NCBI GenBank assembly: GCA_030648295.1
Contig: JAUSID010000034.1
Span: forward strand, 1-64,000
Source: Opitutaceae bacterium
Lineage (GTDB): Bacteria > Verrucomicrobiota > Verrucomicrobiia > Opitutales > Opitutaceae
Direction: 5' to 3'
DNA: 64,000 nt
Each line of letters starts with the position of its first letter. Position 1 is the stretch's first letter. The notes beneath the pieces are model-generated. The model was not told the origin of the DNA. It saw only the letters and a program-made list of their open reading frames with translations, and made no database searches. The translations under genes and the position numbers were made by a program. Shown here in pieces: positions 1 through 8,849 of the stretch.

Positions 1-316
1 AATATCGATCCGAATCGTTCATGTTTGCGACGATTTCAAAACCCTGAATTTTACAGGAGAAAGCAGAGGGAGCAGAGGTCCACTTCATGCATTTTCTCTG
101 CTTCCTCCGCTGCCTCCTGTTAAATGGGTTGGGTTTGGTTGCGGCCCTGTGCCGCGTTGTGAAATAACCGGGTTAGAACCGCGGGAGCGCAGCGTCTTTC
201 TCGTTCTCTTAATCCCTGGTCGCCTCCGGCGCCGCCAAAGGCGGGTAAACTTTCTCTTTCTCTCGGGTTCGACGACGGGAGAAAGATTAAGATAAAGAGA
301 ACACGGGGCAGCCGCG
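1..316. repeat. Intergenic repeat mosaic at window start
   Basis: No gene is supported here. The stretch holds: a 26-bp module (26-51) repeated in inverted orientation at 4479-4504; a purine-rich imperfect inverted repeat with 25-bp arms (53-77 and 96-120, beginning ACAGGAG) able to form a long hairpin; one copy of the 18-bp motif YTARCCSGGWWATTTCAC on the minus strand (159-176); and a 37-bp module (214-250) whose inverted copy lies at 4383-4419 with 35 of 37 matches. Short ORFs here only translate these repeats. Confidence 0.75.
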
Positions 317-1369
317 TTAACCGGCGACATTCTGCCGGCTCGTGTATAAGGCCACGAGCGCGGCGCCAATCGCCTGGGACAAATCGCCGAGCGCGGCTGG
401 GACGACCTTCAACCGCTCGCGTTGCACGGGCCAGAGATACGGCTGGGCGCTTTCGCGGAGAATCCGCAGGTAGCGCTCGCGAAACTCCGCCGTGGTCGCT
501 TCCGGATCCATCAATCCGCCGCCGATGACGACATACTCGGGATCCATCGCGATCACGAGCGACGCCATGTGGAGGCCGAGCGCGCGCGCCTGGAAGTCGA
601 AGACTTCCACCGCGAGCGGATCGCCCTTCTGCGCGAGCGTGCGCAGCGAGAGGACCTTTTCCTTGATCGGAACGGTCGAGGTGGCGAGCGGGTGCGACGG
701 ATACCTGGCGATCATGTCGCCCAGCAGCTGCGGCAGCCCGGAAATTGTCGTGTAAGGTTCGATACAGCCCCAGTCTCGGCCGCAGCCGCATTTGTAGGCG
801 CGAACGCCGCCGAGCAGGTGCAGCGGCGCGGGCAGGTGGCCGCCCTCCATGCCGTTGAGCGTGTCACCGTCGAGCGGCAGCCCGTTGCCATCGACGTACG
901 CCACCCCAAGACCTGAACCCGGCGCGAGCATCAGCACGCCGACCTTGCGACCGGCGCGCAGCCGGTGCGCCTCGGCCACGCCGCCGTAATTGCCATCATT
1001 GCCGGCGACGAGCGGAACGGGACGGCCGGCGCGCGTCGCGAGGGCGTTGCTGTAGTCGCGGTGAAAATCCCAGCCGGCGAAACTCGGCGGGAGGTTGGGC
1101 GAACTGCCGAGGACGCCGTAGCGGACATACGGTCCCGGCAGCGCGAGCCCGACGCCCAGCACGTCGTCCCACGACAATTTGTTGTCGGTGAGAAATCCCT
1201 GGACGCCCTCGACCCAGCCGTTGATCACCGCCGCCGTGCCCGCCTGGGAGTTGGTCGAGCTCTGTCGCAGTTTCAGCGAGATGGTCGAACCGTCGGGCCG
1301 AACGCCGCCGGTCTTCGAGGTGGTTGCGCCGCTGTCCGTGCCGATGAAAACGCCTGTTGGCTTCGTCAT
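317..1369 (-). CDS. ROK-family sugar kinase (glucokinase-like)
   Basis: 350-residue cytoplasmic ROK protein, probably phosphorylating glucose or another hexose with ATP. The N-terminus carries a phosphate-binding loop of the actin-like ATPase fold (IGTDSGATTSKTGG). The zinc motif appears as CGCGRDWGCIE, one residue longer than the usual CxCGxxGCxE. A glycine-rich GSGLGVAY segment precedes it and VVIGGGLMDPE lies near the C-terminus. The ATG at 1369 gives the family's normal length; the frame stays open upstream but that part is repeat-derived. There is no DNA-binding domain, so kinase rather than NagC-type repressor is favoured. It stands alone, divergent from the TonB receptor at 1647. The hexose specificity is not readable from sequence. 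Confidence 0.88.
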   Translation of the reverse strand: MTKPTGVFIGTDSGATTSKTGGVRPDGSTISLKLRQSSTNSQAGTAAVINGWVEGVQGFLTDNKLSWDDVLGVGLALPGPYVRYGVLGSSPNLPPSFAGWDFHRDYSNALATRAGRPVPLVAGNDGNYGGVAEAHRLRAGRKVGVLMLAPGSGLGVAYVDGNGLPLDGDTLNGMEGGHLPAPLHLLGGVRAYKCGCGRDWGCIEPYTTISGLPQLLGDMIARYPSHPLATSTVPIKEKVLSLRTLAQKGDPLAVEVFDFQARALGLHMASLVIAMDPEYVVIGGGLMDPEATTAEFRERYLRILRESAQPYLWPVQRERLKVVPAALGDLSQAIGAALVALYTSRQNVAG

Positions 1370-1434
1370 GTAAAAAAAGAGGGCCAGATGTTTTGGAAAC
1401 CCGCCCCCCGGGCGCAACCATGTTGTGGCGTGAA

Positions 1435-1483
1435 ACCGCGAATAATTGGGTTCAACCGCGAATGGACGCGAATGAACGCGAAT
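1435..1483. repeat. Short tandem CGCGAAT repeat
   Basis: CGCGAAT occurs at 1437, 1457, 1467 and 1477; the last three are spaced exactly 10 bp apart. It lies between the divergent ROK and TonB-receptor genes. Its role is unknown: dispersed intergenic repeat, or a phased protein-binding site. Confidence 0.6.
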
Positions 1484-1646
1484 AAAACCGGCATGGCTTC
1501 GGCCAGGCACCTGCATTGCCGGGCAGGCGCCCAATTGCGGCTGCGCCGCCCTGGGTCATTTCTGGTCGGGCCCGCGTGGATCGGATAATGATCGTCCGGG
1601 CAGGATTCGAAGTGCACACTCGCCGCCCGGCGAACCCTACGGCTCC

Positions 1647-4049
1647 ATGAGACACCTGCGCCTGCTGCTTGGACTGCTCGGTTTTGTGGCCTCGGCGCAC
1701 GGGCAGACGGAGGTGACCGGGACGGTAATCGAACACGGCTCGCGTCGCGAAGTGCCGTTCGCCGCGATCACGTTGCAGCAGCCGGACGGCACGATGGTCC
1801 AGCAAACAATCACCGATGCCCATGGGCGGTTCCGCTTGGAGAACGTGCCGGCCGGCGATTACGCGGTCCTGTCCCGGATCGTGGGCGGGGACGCCGTCGC
1901 AACGCGTCGCTTTTCGGCGGTGGCGGGACAAGGGACGATTGAGCTCGGGGTATTCGAGCTCACCGACCCCGCGGTGCAGATGGGAAAAGTCGAAGTGAAG
2001 GCGGGCGCTTCGCCGTTCCTCAACCGGATCGATCGCAAGGTCTACCTCGTCGGCAGCGACATCCAAGGCGTGACCGGCTCGGCGAGCGATCTGCTCCAAA
2101 ATGTGCCTTCCGTGCAGGTCGACCTCGACGGCCGCGTCAGCCTGCGCGGCTCGGAAAACGTGCTCATCCTGATCGATGGCCGGACATCCGTGCTGATGGG
2201 CAAGAGCCGGGCCGAGGTGTTGCAGCAATTGCCGGCCGACTCGATCGAGAGAATCGAGGTCATCACCAATCCGTCGGCGAAATTCAAACCGGACGGAACC
2301 GCCGGGATCATCAACCTGGCGTTGAAGCGAAAACGTGCCGCGGGTTTTTCCGGCACCGCCAATGTCGCGATGGGCGATCAGCGCCGGTATCAGGCGGGAA
2401 TTTCGGCGAACTACGGTCGCGGCAAGACGGTTCTCTTCGGCAGCTACAGCGTGCGGCAGGACGATCGTGAACGCTGGGGCACCGACGTGCGCACCTCCTT
2501 CGCGCCGGACGCGGACCGGACGACACGCGTCGAGAAAAGCTCGCACGAGGAGTCGCGGCCGTTCTCGCACACGGTCCGGGCCGGAGCCGAATACTCGCCC
2601 ACGGCGTCGGACAAACTGGGCACGAGCGTGAATTATCACCGGCGCACCCTCACGCGGCACGCGCTGGATTCCAGCGTGACGCGCGTGGCGCCCGGCGGAC
2701 CGACCGTGGATTACGATCGCGTGCGAACCACCCCGGAAGTTGAACGCGCCACCGAAGTCATGGGAACGTGGCGGCACAAGTTTCCCGGCGACGATCACGA
2801 GCTGTCGGTCGAGCTGAAGGCGTCCTTTGACCGCGAACTCGAGGACAATCATTTCGCGGACATTTACCGGTCGCCGGCGCGAAGCCCGAGCTTCGAGCGG
2901 ATCACGCTTCGTCCCCGCGAGGACGAGAACGAGCTGACGGTCGAATATACGCGGGCACTCGACGAGCAATCGAAACTGGAGGCCGGTTACGTGCGCACCG
3001 CGAACGAGCTCGATTCGGACTTTCACGCCGAAACGGCCGACGGTGGATCGACGCTTTGGATCACGGATGTTGCGCGCTCGAACCGATTCGGCGCGGAGCA
3101 GACGATTGACGCCTTTTACGCGACCTACGGCCGGACCTTCGGCAAGCTCGGCGTGCTGGCCGGCGTCCGGCCGGAGTGGGCATCCGTGACGTCCCGCCTC
3201 GTGAACACCGGCGCCACGATCCCGAACCGCTATGCGCGCGTCTACCCCAGCCTGCACCTCGCCTACCAGTTCACTGATCGCCATGAGGCGCAGCTCAACT
3301 ACAGCCACCGCGTGAACCGGCCGGATCCCGACGAGTTGAATCCGTTTCCAGAATACACCGACCCGCTGAACCTGCACGCGGGCAATCCGCGGCTGCTGCC
3401 GGAGGATATCCACTCACTCGAGGCCGGCTACGGGTACCGGCATGACGAGACCGGGTTCACCTCGACGATTTACCATCGCTACCGGTACCACGGGTTCGCG
3501 AGCATCACGCGCGACCTCGGCGGCGGCGTGCTCCTGACCACGCAGGAGAACCTGGCGCGGAGCGAGGCCACCGGTCTCGAACTCACGGCCAACGCCGCAC
3601 TGGGCGGGCATGCGACGTTCAACTTCAGCTCGAACACGTTTTTCAACACCATCGATGCCTCGAATCTCGGTTACCGCACCCGCAAGTCCGACGTGTCCAC
3701 GACCGCAAAGCTCGCCGTCACGGTGCAACTCCCGCGCCGCACGACGGTACAGTTCAACGCGAACTACACCTCGTCCCGGCTGACGGCCCAGGGCTCACGC
3801 CGGCCGTCATGGTTCGCGAACAGCGGCGTGCGGCATGAGTTCGGGGTGAAAAAGACGGCCGTGGTGCTGACGGTGTCCGACATGTTCGACTCGCTCCGCG
3901 AGCGGACCGTGATCCGGATGCCACTGCTCCAGCAGCAGACCGAGCGGCGCCGCCGGGGGCGAATCGTGTATCTCGGAATCCGGTATCATTTCGGCCAGCC
4001 GCCGAAAAAGATGAAGGAAGACCCGATGCAGTTCGACAATGCGCTGTGA
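1647..4049 (+). CDS. TonB-dependent outer-membrane receptor, carboxypeptidase-regulatory-like N-terminus
   Basis: 800 residues. A signal peptide (residues 1-19, ending SAHGQ) is followed by a beta-sandwich of the carboxypeptidase-regulatory-like type (about 22-110, with the DAHGRFRLENVPAGDY segment). Next come a plug domain (about 130-235, with LLQNVPSVQVDLDGRVSLRG and IERIEVITNPSAKF) and a beta-barrel to the end. It resembles the OMP_b-brl_3 type of receptor rather than SusC. The role is TonB-driven uptake across the outer membrane; no cargo can be inferred, because its neighbours (ROK kinase, sulfatase) are transcribed in the other direction. The ATG at 1647 is the first Met before the signal peptide. 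It differs in architecture from the three longer or plug-only receptors further along the window. Confidence 0.88.
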   Translation: MRHLRLLLGLLGFVASAHGQTEVTGTVIEHGSRREVPFAAITLQQPDGTMVQQTITDAHGRFRLENVPAGDYAVLSRIVGGDAVATRRFSAVAGQGTIELGVFELTDPAVQMGKVEVKAGASPFLNRIDRKVYLVGSDIQGVTGSASDLLQNVPSVQVDLDGRVSLRGSENVLILIDGRTSVLMGKSRAEVLQQLPADSIERIEVITNPSAKFKPDGTAGIINLALKRKRAAGFSGTANVAMGDQRRYQAGISANYGRGKTVLFGSYSVRQDDRERWGTDVRTSFAPDADRTTRVEKSSHEESRPFSHTVRAGAEYSPTASDKLGTSVNYHRRTLTRHALDSSVTRVAPGGPTVDYDRVRTTPEVERATEVMGTWRHKFPGDDHELSVELKASFDRELEDNHFADIYRSPARSPSFERITLRPREDENELTVEYTRALDEQSKLEAGYVRTANELDSDFHAETADGGSTLWITDVARSNRFGAEQTIDAFYATYGRTFGKLGVLAGVRPEWASVTSRLVNTGATIPNRYARVYPSLHLAYQFTDRHEAQLNYSHRVNRPDPDELNPFPEYTDPLNLHAGNPRLLPEDIHSLEAGYGYRHDETGFTSTIYHRYRYHGFASITRDLGGGVLLTTQENLARSEATGLELTANAALGGHATFNFSSNTFFNTIDASNLGYRTRKSDVSTTAKLAVTVQLPRRTTVQFNANYTSSRLTAQGSRRPSWFANSGVRHEFGVKKTAVVLTVSDMFDSLRERTVIRMPLLQQQTERRRRGRIVYLGIRYHFGQPPKKMKEDPMQFDNAL

Positions 4050-4120
4050 GTCACGCGCGCCGCAGCGTACGGCGACCGGTTGACCAGGCCGTGTTCTCAA
4101 ACCCAATGCAGAAGCCCGGC

Positions 4121-4181
4121 GTAGCGGACCGCGTGAGCGGGCTTTTCGGCGGCAGTGCGAAAGCCTCACGGCTTCCGCTAC
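4121..4181. repeat. REPIN-like unit, family 2 (GTAGCGG), copy A
   Basis: 61-bp unit bounded by GTAGCGG and CCGCTAC. Each half is a short hairpin with a GTGA or TCAC loop. It aligns in inverted orientation over its full length with 29353-29413. The left part with its preceding AGCCCG (4113-4118) can pair with CGGGCT (4138-4143) just before TTTT, so it could also terminate the receptor gene ending at 4049. Confidence 0.7.
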
Positions 4182-4382
4182 ACCGGTCTCCCGGCTTGAA
4201 GGCACGCCCTAGTATCACTCTGTAAAGTCCCTCGTGAAAACGGCGATTTTCGAATGTCACGTATTATGTGACATTACCTCTGAGAATCGTCGGCATTTGG
4301 AGCCGAACTTAACGAAGTAATGCTAGCCGGGAATTTTTCCACCGCGGCCTGCGGCCGCAACCAAACAGCGTTAGCCGCAAGA

Positions 4383-4504
4383 GTTTACCCGCCTTCGGCG
4401 GCGCCGCAGGCGACCAGGGAACGCAAAGTGCGCAGAGAATCGAATGCATCCGTGTGCTCTATGCGTTCTTTCGCGGCTAAATCCAGGACTTTGAAATCGT
4501 CGCA
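4383..4504 (-). repeat. Inverted copies of the 37-bp and 26-bp intergenic modules
   Basis: 4383-4419 is the reverse complement of 214-250 with two mismatches, and 4479-4504 is the reverse complement of 26-51 with a few mismatches. The order of the two modules is the same in both places, so this is a pair of related composite repeats with different filler between the modules. Confidence 0.7.
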
Positions 4505-4575
4505 ATCCTGCACGCAGACGGCGAGAAGTGCGGGCTAACCGGGACATTTCACAGGCTGAATGAAAAAACCCTTTT

Positions 4576-4725
4576 GGTCACAGAGCGCACAGAGCTCCGA
4601 CACAGAGTTCACAGAGGAAAACCCTTCGATCCAATTTGGAATGCCTGCCCATTCGCATCAGGCGCGTCCAAACACCTTGTGGCCTCCTGCTGCCTCCGTG
4701 TCCGAGCTCTGTGTCCTCTGTGACC
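4576..4725. repeat. Large purine-rich inverted repeat (32-bp arms)
   Basis: The arms 4576-4607 and 4694-4725 begin GGTCACAGAG and are reverse complements with about four mismatches, separated by 86 bp. They are built from repeated CACAGAG units. It could form a cruciform or a transcript hairpin between the convergent genes. It resembles the ACAGGAG elements at 53-120 and 8772-8806. Confidence 0.7.
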
Positions 4726-4923
4726 CAGGCCTTGGTTCGTCTGGCTATGAAATAACCGGGTTAGCGGCGCCGCCAATCCCACCGGTTCGGCGGCGGCGAG
4801 CAGCGCCATCAGGGAGAGTCGGATCCACCTGGTTCGTGTAAAGTACAACATCATGGGTATCGCCGTTGATTAGCCCCTCAGAAGGTTTGCGGAACCGCGA
4901 GACCCTTCGGATGTGCATGCAGA

Positions 4924-6543
4924 TTAACGCAACTTGTAAGGTGCGAGCGGCCACGGCCACCGGACTTGGGCGCGCGCCGCCCACGTTTCAAACTGGGCGC
5001 GCATTTCGCGAACGCGCTCGGGATATTGGACGGCGAGATTCGTCGTCTCCGTGCGGTCGACGTCCATGTCGTAGAGCTCCCACGCGCCGGGGCCGTCCTC
5101 GGCGCGAACGAGCTTCCAGCGGCCGTGGCGGACGGCGGCGTTGCCCTGATGCTCCCAGAAAATCGGTTCATCGTGGATTGGCGCGGAGGCACCACGGAAT
5201 GCGGGGGCCAGACTGCGGCCTTCGAGCGGCACGATCGGCTGGCCGCGGAACTCCTTCGGATGCCTGGCGCCAGACAGCTCGACGGCAGTGGCCATGAGAT
5301 CGATGACGTGCGCGGGATGCGGGTAACTGGTGCCAGGCCGTGCGATTCCCTTGGGCCAGCGCGCGAGCAGCGGCGTGGAGATCCCACCTTCGTGCACCCA
5401 ATGCTTGTAACGGCGGAATGGCGTGTTGCTGACGTTGGCCCAGCCGAGGCCATAGCCGTGATATGAGTCGCGGGAACCGAGCGCCGCGCCCGGTTTGCCG
5501 CGGTTCGGGTTTTCCTCGGTCGCGCCATTGTCCGAGAGAAAGAAGACCAGCGTGTTGTCGGCGACGCCGCGGGTCTCGAGCGCGGTCAGGACGCGCCCGA
5601 TATTCTCGTCCATCACCGCAATCATGGCGGCGTAGATTTCCATCCGGCGGGCCCAGTCGGCCCGTTTCGCGGCATCGAGTGTTTTCCAATCGGGCGCGGT
5701 GCCTTCGCGACGACTGAGCTGCCAGCGCGGGTCGAGGAGGCCGAGTTCACGCATGCGCTCGAAACGGCGCCGGCGAATCTCATCCCAGCCGGCGTCGTAG
5801 CGGCCATGGAACTTCGCGACGTCTTCCGGACGGGCCTGCAGCGGCCAGTGCGGCGCGGTGAAGGCGAGGTAAAGGAAGAAAGGTTTCGCGGTGTCGTGCT
5901 CGCGGATCATGCGCGCGGCGTTTTCGCCAAACCAGTCCGTGGAGTAATAGCCGTCGAGCGGCGGGCGCCAGAGCTGCTCGTCGATCGCGTAGCGTTCCCG
6001 GCGGCTGGCGGGCTTGCGTTCTTCACTGGCCTCGGGGTCCCCAAAGAAATTGCTGCAGCAGTCGATCAGCGCGGTGGAGCGATCGAAGCCCCGGTCGATG
6101 GGCCAGTGCGGACGCTCGCGACCGAGGTGCCACTTGCCGGAATGGTAGGTGGCGTAGCCGGTGGAGCGAAGCGTCTCGGCGATCGTCACGCAGCGGTCGC
6201 TGAGATGAGCGAGATATCCGGGCCCGCCGATCGGCGCGGCATATTCCGGGACCTCGCCGAGGCCGGCCTGCTGGCTGTAAACCCCGCTGAGCATCGCCGC
6301 ACGCGAGGGCGAGCAGCGCGTGACATTGTAGAATTGCGTGAACCTGAGCCCCTCGCGGGCCAGTCGATCGATGTGGGGCGTGGAAATCTCGGAGCCGAAG
6401 CAACCGACGTCGGAGTAGCCCATGTCGTCGGCGACGATGAGGACGATGTTGGGACGGGGCGCGAGCGGCGCGGCGGCACCCGCGCAACCGAGCGCGAATC
6501 CAAGGCCGGCGAGGGCAGCGAACGGATATCGAAGTGTCGTCAT
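4924..6543 (-). CDS. Secreted Cys-type sulfatase (arylsulfatase family)
   Basis: 539 residues from the ATG at 6543; an alternative start is 6561. The signal peptide spans residues 1 to about 25. The metal-binding ADDMGYSD (38-45) and the formylglycine signature CSPSR (Cys77) are intact, followed by HSGKWHLG (135-142) and the second metal site FFLSDNGA. The enzyme hydrolyses sulfate esters, probably on glycans, in the periplasm, after conversion of Cys77 to formylglycine by an FGE or anSME not seen in this window. A GGAA sits about 9 bases before the chosen start. It is a single gene, convergent with the TonB receptor across a repeat-rich gap. The exact substrate is unknown. Confidence 0.9.
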   Translation of the reverse strand: MTTLRYPFAALAGLGFALGCAGAAAPLAPRPNIVLIVADDMGYSDVGCFGSEISTPHIDRLAREGLRFTQFYNVTRCSPSRAAMLSGVYSQQAGLGEVPEYAAPIGGPGYLAHLSDRCVTIAETLRSTGYATYHSGKWHLGRERPHWPIDRGFDRSTALIDCCSNFFGDPEASEERKPASRRERYAIDEQLWRPPLDGYYSTDWFGENAARMIREHDTAKPFFLYLAFTAPHWPLQARPEDVAKFHGRYDAGWDEIRRRRFERMRELGLLDPRWQLSRREGTAPDWKTLDAAKRADWARRMEIYAAMIAVMDENIGRVLTALETRGVADNTLVFFLSDNGATEENPNRGKPGAALGSRDSYHGYGLGWANVSNTPFRRYKHWVHEGGISTPLLARWPKGIARPGTSYPHPAHVIDLMATAVELSGARHPKEFRGQPIVPLEGRSLAPAFRGASAPIHDEPIFWEHQGNAAVRHGRWKLVRAEDGPGAWELYDMDVDRTETTNLAVQYPERVREMRAQFETWAARAQVRWPWPLAPYKLR

Positions 6544-6779
6544 CGAGTATTCCACGTTCATCCCGCGATCGCCGGATTGCAATTGGGCAGGCTGCGAATA
6601 TGGAGAATCTGATTCCGCTGCTGCGTTCAACCGCGCGGAATCATTGCGATCCGATCGGCCGCGGAGCGTCGCGCTCGGCATAGTCACGCAGGAGCGGCGC
6701 AAACGACACGGCGGCGACTCCCCGGGAAGAAAGTTTGCCCTGGCGCGGTGCCCTGCACTTATTGAAAAGACATTCGCTC

Positions 6780-6864
6780 GCCCGGGTGGTGGAATTGGCA
6801 GACACGCCAGACTTAGGATCTGGTGTCGAAAGACGTGCAGGTTCAAGTCCTGTCCCGGGCACCA
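6780..6864 (+). tRNA. tRNA-Leu (anticodon UAG)
   Basis: Acceptor arms GCCCGGG and CCCGGGC pair over 7 bp. The anticodon stem CCAGA/TCTGG encloses a loop with TAG at 6814-6816. A type II variable arm, the T-loop GTTCAAGTC and an encoded CCA end (6862-6864) are present. The length and long variable arm fit leucine; it reads CUA and other CUN codons. Confidence 0.96.
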
Positions 6865-6894
6865 GCCTTCGCCGAGTTCCGCGAGGCGAAGGCT
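6864..6894 (+). terminator. Hairpin directly after tRNA-Leu
   Basis: The 10-bp perfect stem AGCCTTCGCC (6864-6873) / GGCGAAGGCT (6885-6894) with an 11-base loop starts at the tRNA CCA end. There is no T-run, so it may be a processing or termination hairpin rather than a classic intrinsic terminator. Confidence 0.5.
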
Positions 6895-7101
6895 GCCTGC
6901 CGTGGGCTTGGCGGAGGCGGGCCAGATTCACGCCAGCGGCCAGGCTACGGCTCGCGGGCCATCCAAAGTTACGATACGCGGCGCGATCCCGGTAATCTCC
7001 CCCGGAATCGTCTGTGAGTCGCGGCGTCATTCCACCACCTGAGCGACGCGACCCGAAAAAATCGGGGATTTCGGCGCGGCGGCAAGCGTCGATGAGCACC
7101 G

Positions 7102-8676
7102 TCACCTGCCGCTGAGCGTGGGCAGGAACCGCGGTTCCACGCGGGCTTTGGCGCGATGCTCGAAATCCGCCGCGAGCGCGAGCAGCCGTGCCTCGGTCCA
7201 GGCCCGCCCAAAGAACAAGAGCCCGACTGGCAGTTCCGATTCCGTGCCCATCGGCACGGTGACGCTCGGGTAACCCGCAATTGCCGCGGCGCTGCTGGCG
7301 GATCCGGCCGGGCCTCTCTCCCCGAAAACCGGATCCTTGCCGCGCGTCCGATCGATCAGCCCGGCCGGCCCGCTGGTGATTGCCACCAGCGCATCAAGCC
7401 CGTGCGCGTTCGTTTTGCCGTCGATGACCTCCTCGCGTGCGACCCGCCAGCATTGCGCGCGCGCGTCGACATACGCCGATTCGGTCAGCGGGCCCTTCGC
7501 CGCCGCGGCGACAAAATGCTGCTGTCCGAAGAGCGGCATCTCCCGCGCCCAGTTTTCCTCGTTGAATCGAATCACGTCGGCGATCGACTTCATTCGCGAC
7601 GAAGGCCCGAGGCCGCGGAAGTACTCGTTCAACGCGTGCTTGATTTCGTAGCGCATCACCTCGACCGCCGGCAGTGAACCGGGCAAATCGCCGGCCTCGC
7701 TCACCTCCGCGCCCGCGTCACGCATCGACTGAATCGCGCGCTCCAGCATCGGATCGAGGTTCGGCCGATAACTCGCCGAGCGGAGCACGCCGATCCTCGC
7801 ACCTTTCAGCGCCCCGTGCGACGGCGACGGGGCCAGGTGAGATCCGAGCGCAGCCGGCTGTCTCGTCGACGCCTCATCGGCGGGATCCATGCCGGCCATT
7901 GCCGCCAGCACGATGGCGGCATCGCGAACCGTGCGCGCCATCGGTCCCGCGGTGTCAAAGCTCGGCGCGAGCGGGATGACTCCGTCGCGGCTGACGAGAC
8001 CGACAGTCGGCTTGATGCCGACGATCCCGCAGGCGGAGGACGGCGAAACGATCGAGCCATTCGTCTCGGTGCCGATCGCCGCGACGCAAAGATTCGCCGC
8101 CACAGCGACGGCGGAGCCGGAGCTCGATCCGGACGGCGTGCGATCGATCACGTACGGGTTCAATGTCTGGCCGCCGCGGCCGCTCCAGCCGCTCACCGAG
8201 CGCGTGCCGCGAAAGTTCGCCCACTCGCTCAGGTTGGTCTTGCCGAGAATCACCGCGCCCGCCTCGCGCAATCGCGTGACGAGGTACGCCTCGCGCGGCG
8301 GCTTCGCGCCGACGAGGGCGAGCGATCCCGCGGTGGTTTCCATCTTGTCCGTCGTCGCGATGTTGTCCTTCAGCAGAATTGGAATTCCGTGCAGCGGTCC
8401 CCGGACACGGCCGGCCTTGCGTTCGGCATCCAGCCGCTCCGCGATCGAGAGCGCGTCCGGGTTGAGCTCGATCACGGCGTTCAGCTTTGGTCCGGCGCGG
8501 TCCACTTGTTCGATCCGCTCGATATAGGCCGCGGTCAACTCGCGTGCGGTCAGCGTTCCCGCGGCCATCTCGGCCTGCAGCCGATCGATGGTGGCCTCGG
8601 CAAACCGGAATTCCGCGCGAGCGGGGAATCCAACGCCTGCGGTGCCCAGCACGATCCAGGCAAACCACCGTTTCAT
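7102..8676 (-). CDS. Secreted amidase of the amidase-signature (GatA-like) family
   Basis: 524 residues. The ATG at 8676 opens an N-terminal signal peptide (MKRWFAWIVL..., cleavage near ARAEF), so the enzyme is exported. The Ser-cisSer-Lys triad is visible: Lys in GIPILLKDN (Lys103), serines in PSGSSSGSA (about 182-188), and the nucleophile Ser in TETNGSIVS (Ser208). It hydrolyses carboxamides; because it is exported and carries no Asp/Glu-tRNA amidotransferase partners, it is not GatA of the tRNA pathway. The frame continues upstream of 8676 only through repeat sequence. It is monocistronic, with the decarboxylase gene 173 bp upstream on the same strand. Substrate unknown. Confidence 0.87.
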   Translation of the reverse strand: MKRWFAWIVLGTAGVGFPARAEFRFAEATIDRLQAEMAAGTLTARELTAAYIERIEQVDRAGPKLNAVIELNPDALSIAERLDAERKAGRVRGPLHGIPILLKDNIATTDKMETTAGSLALVGAKPPREAYLVTRLREAGAVILGKTNLSEWANFRGTRSVSGWSGRGGQTLNPYVIDRTPSGSSSGSAVAVAANLCVAAIGTETNGSIVSPSSACGIVGIKPTVGLVSRDGVIPLAPSFDTAGPMARTVRDAAIVLAAMAGMDPADEASTRQPAALGSHLAPSPSHGALKGARIGVLRSASYRPNLDPMLERAIQSMRDAGAEVSEAGDLPGSLPAVEVMRYEIKHALNEYFRGLGPSSRMKSIADVIRFNEENWAREMPLFGQQHFVAAAAKGPLTESAYVDARAQCWRVAREEVIDGKTNAHGLDALVAITSGPAGLIDRTRGKDPVFGERGPAGSASSAAAIAGYPSVTVPMGTESELPVGLLFFGRAWTEARLLALAADFEHRAKARVEPRFLPTLSGR

Positions 8677-8771
8677 CGCCACGGATTTCACAGATGAGCA
8701 CGGATAAAGTGAGGGCTCGATCTTGCAACAGATAAGCAGCGCAATAGCGCGGTGCATCCGGCGAAAAACAC

Positions 8772-8806
8772 CTTCTCCTCCGTTCTCTCTGTTTCCTCCT
8801 GTAAAA
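8772..8806 (-). repeat. ACAGGAG-type purine-rich intergenic repeat
   Basis: On the minus strand this starts TTTTACAGGAG and continues with AAACAGAGAGAA, closely matching the left arm of the inverted repeat at 49-77. It sits in the 173-bp gap between the amidase and decarboxylase genes. Confidence 0.55.
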
Positions 8807-8849
8807 TCGTTTGTGGATTCGACCCGGAATTTCCGCCGCAGTTCGTCCG

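Larger units (their letters stand above)
4050..4923. other. 874-bp intergenic region filled with dispersed repeats
   Basis: Lies between the 3' end of the TonB receptor and the 3' end of the convergent sulfatase. No gene is supported. It contains a GTAGCGG hairpin unit (4121-4181), inverted copies of the 37-bp and 26-bp modules seen at the window start (4383-4419, 4479-4504), two full 18-bp YTARCCSGGWWATTTCAC motifs (4535-4552 plus, 4747-4764 minus) and a degenerate one near 4323, and a large purine-rich inverted repeat (4576-4725). Confidence 0.75.

Noticed and set aside
317-1369. NagC-type repressor instead of sugar kinase
   Set aside because: The protein begins directly with the kinase phosphate loop; there is no N-terminal helix-turn-helix.
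1452-3413. 653-codon open frame on the minus strand
   Set aside because: Antisense to the TonB receptor at 1647-4049; composition typical of a third-position GC shadow.
4383-4725. Possible CRISPR array because of repeated short blocks
   Set aside because: The repeats are inverted, unequal in spacing and purine-rich; there are no regular direct repeats with spacers and no cas genes.
4320-4841. Short plus-strand ORFs of 72 and 93 codons
   Set aside because: They lie entirely within dispersed intergenic repeats and show no start signals or protein-like sequence.
7102-8676. GatA subunit of Glu-tRNA amidotransferase
   Set aside because: It has an export signal peptide and no gatB or gatC neighbours, so a general secreted amidase is the better call.
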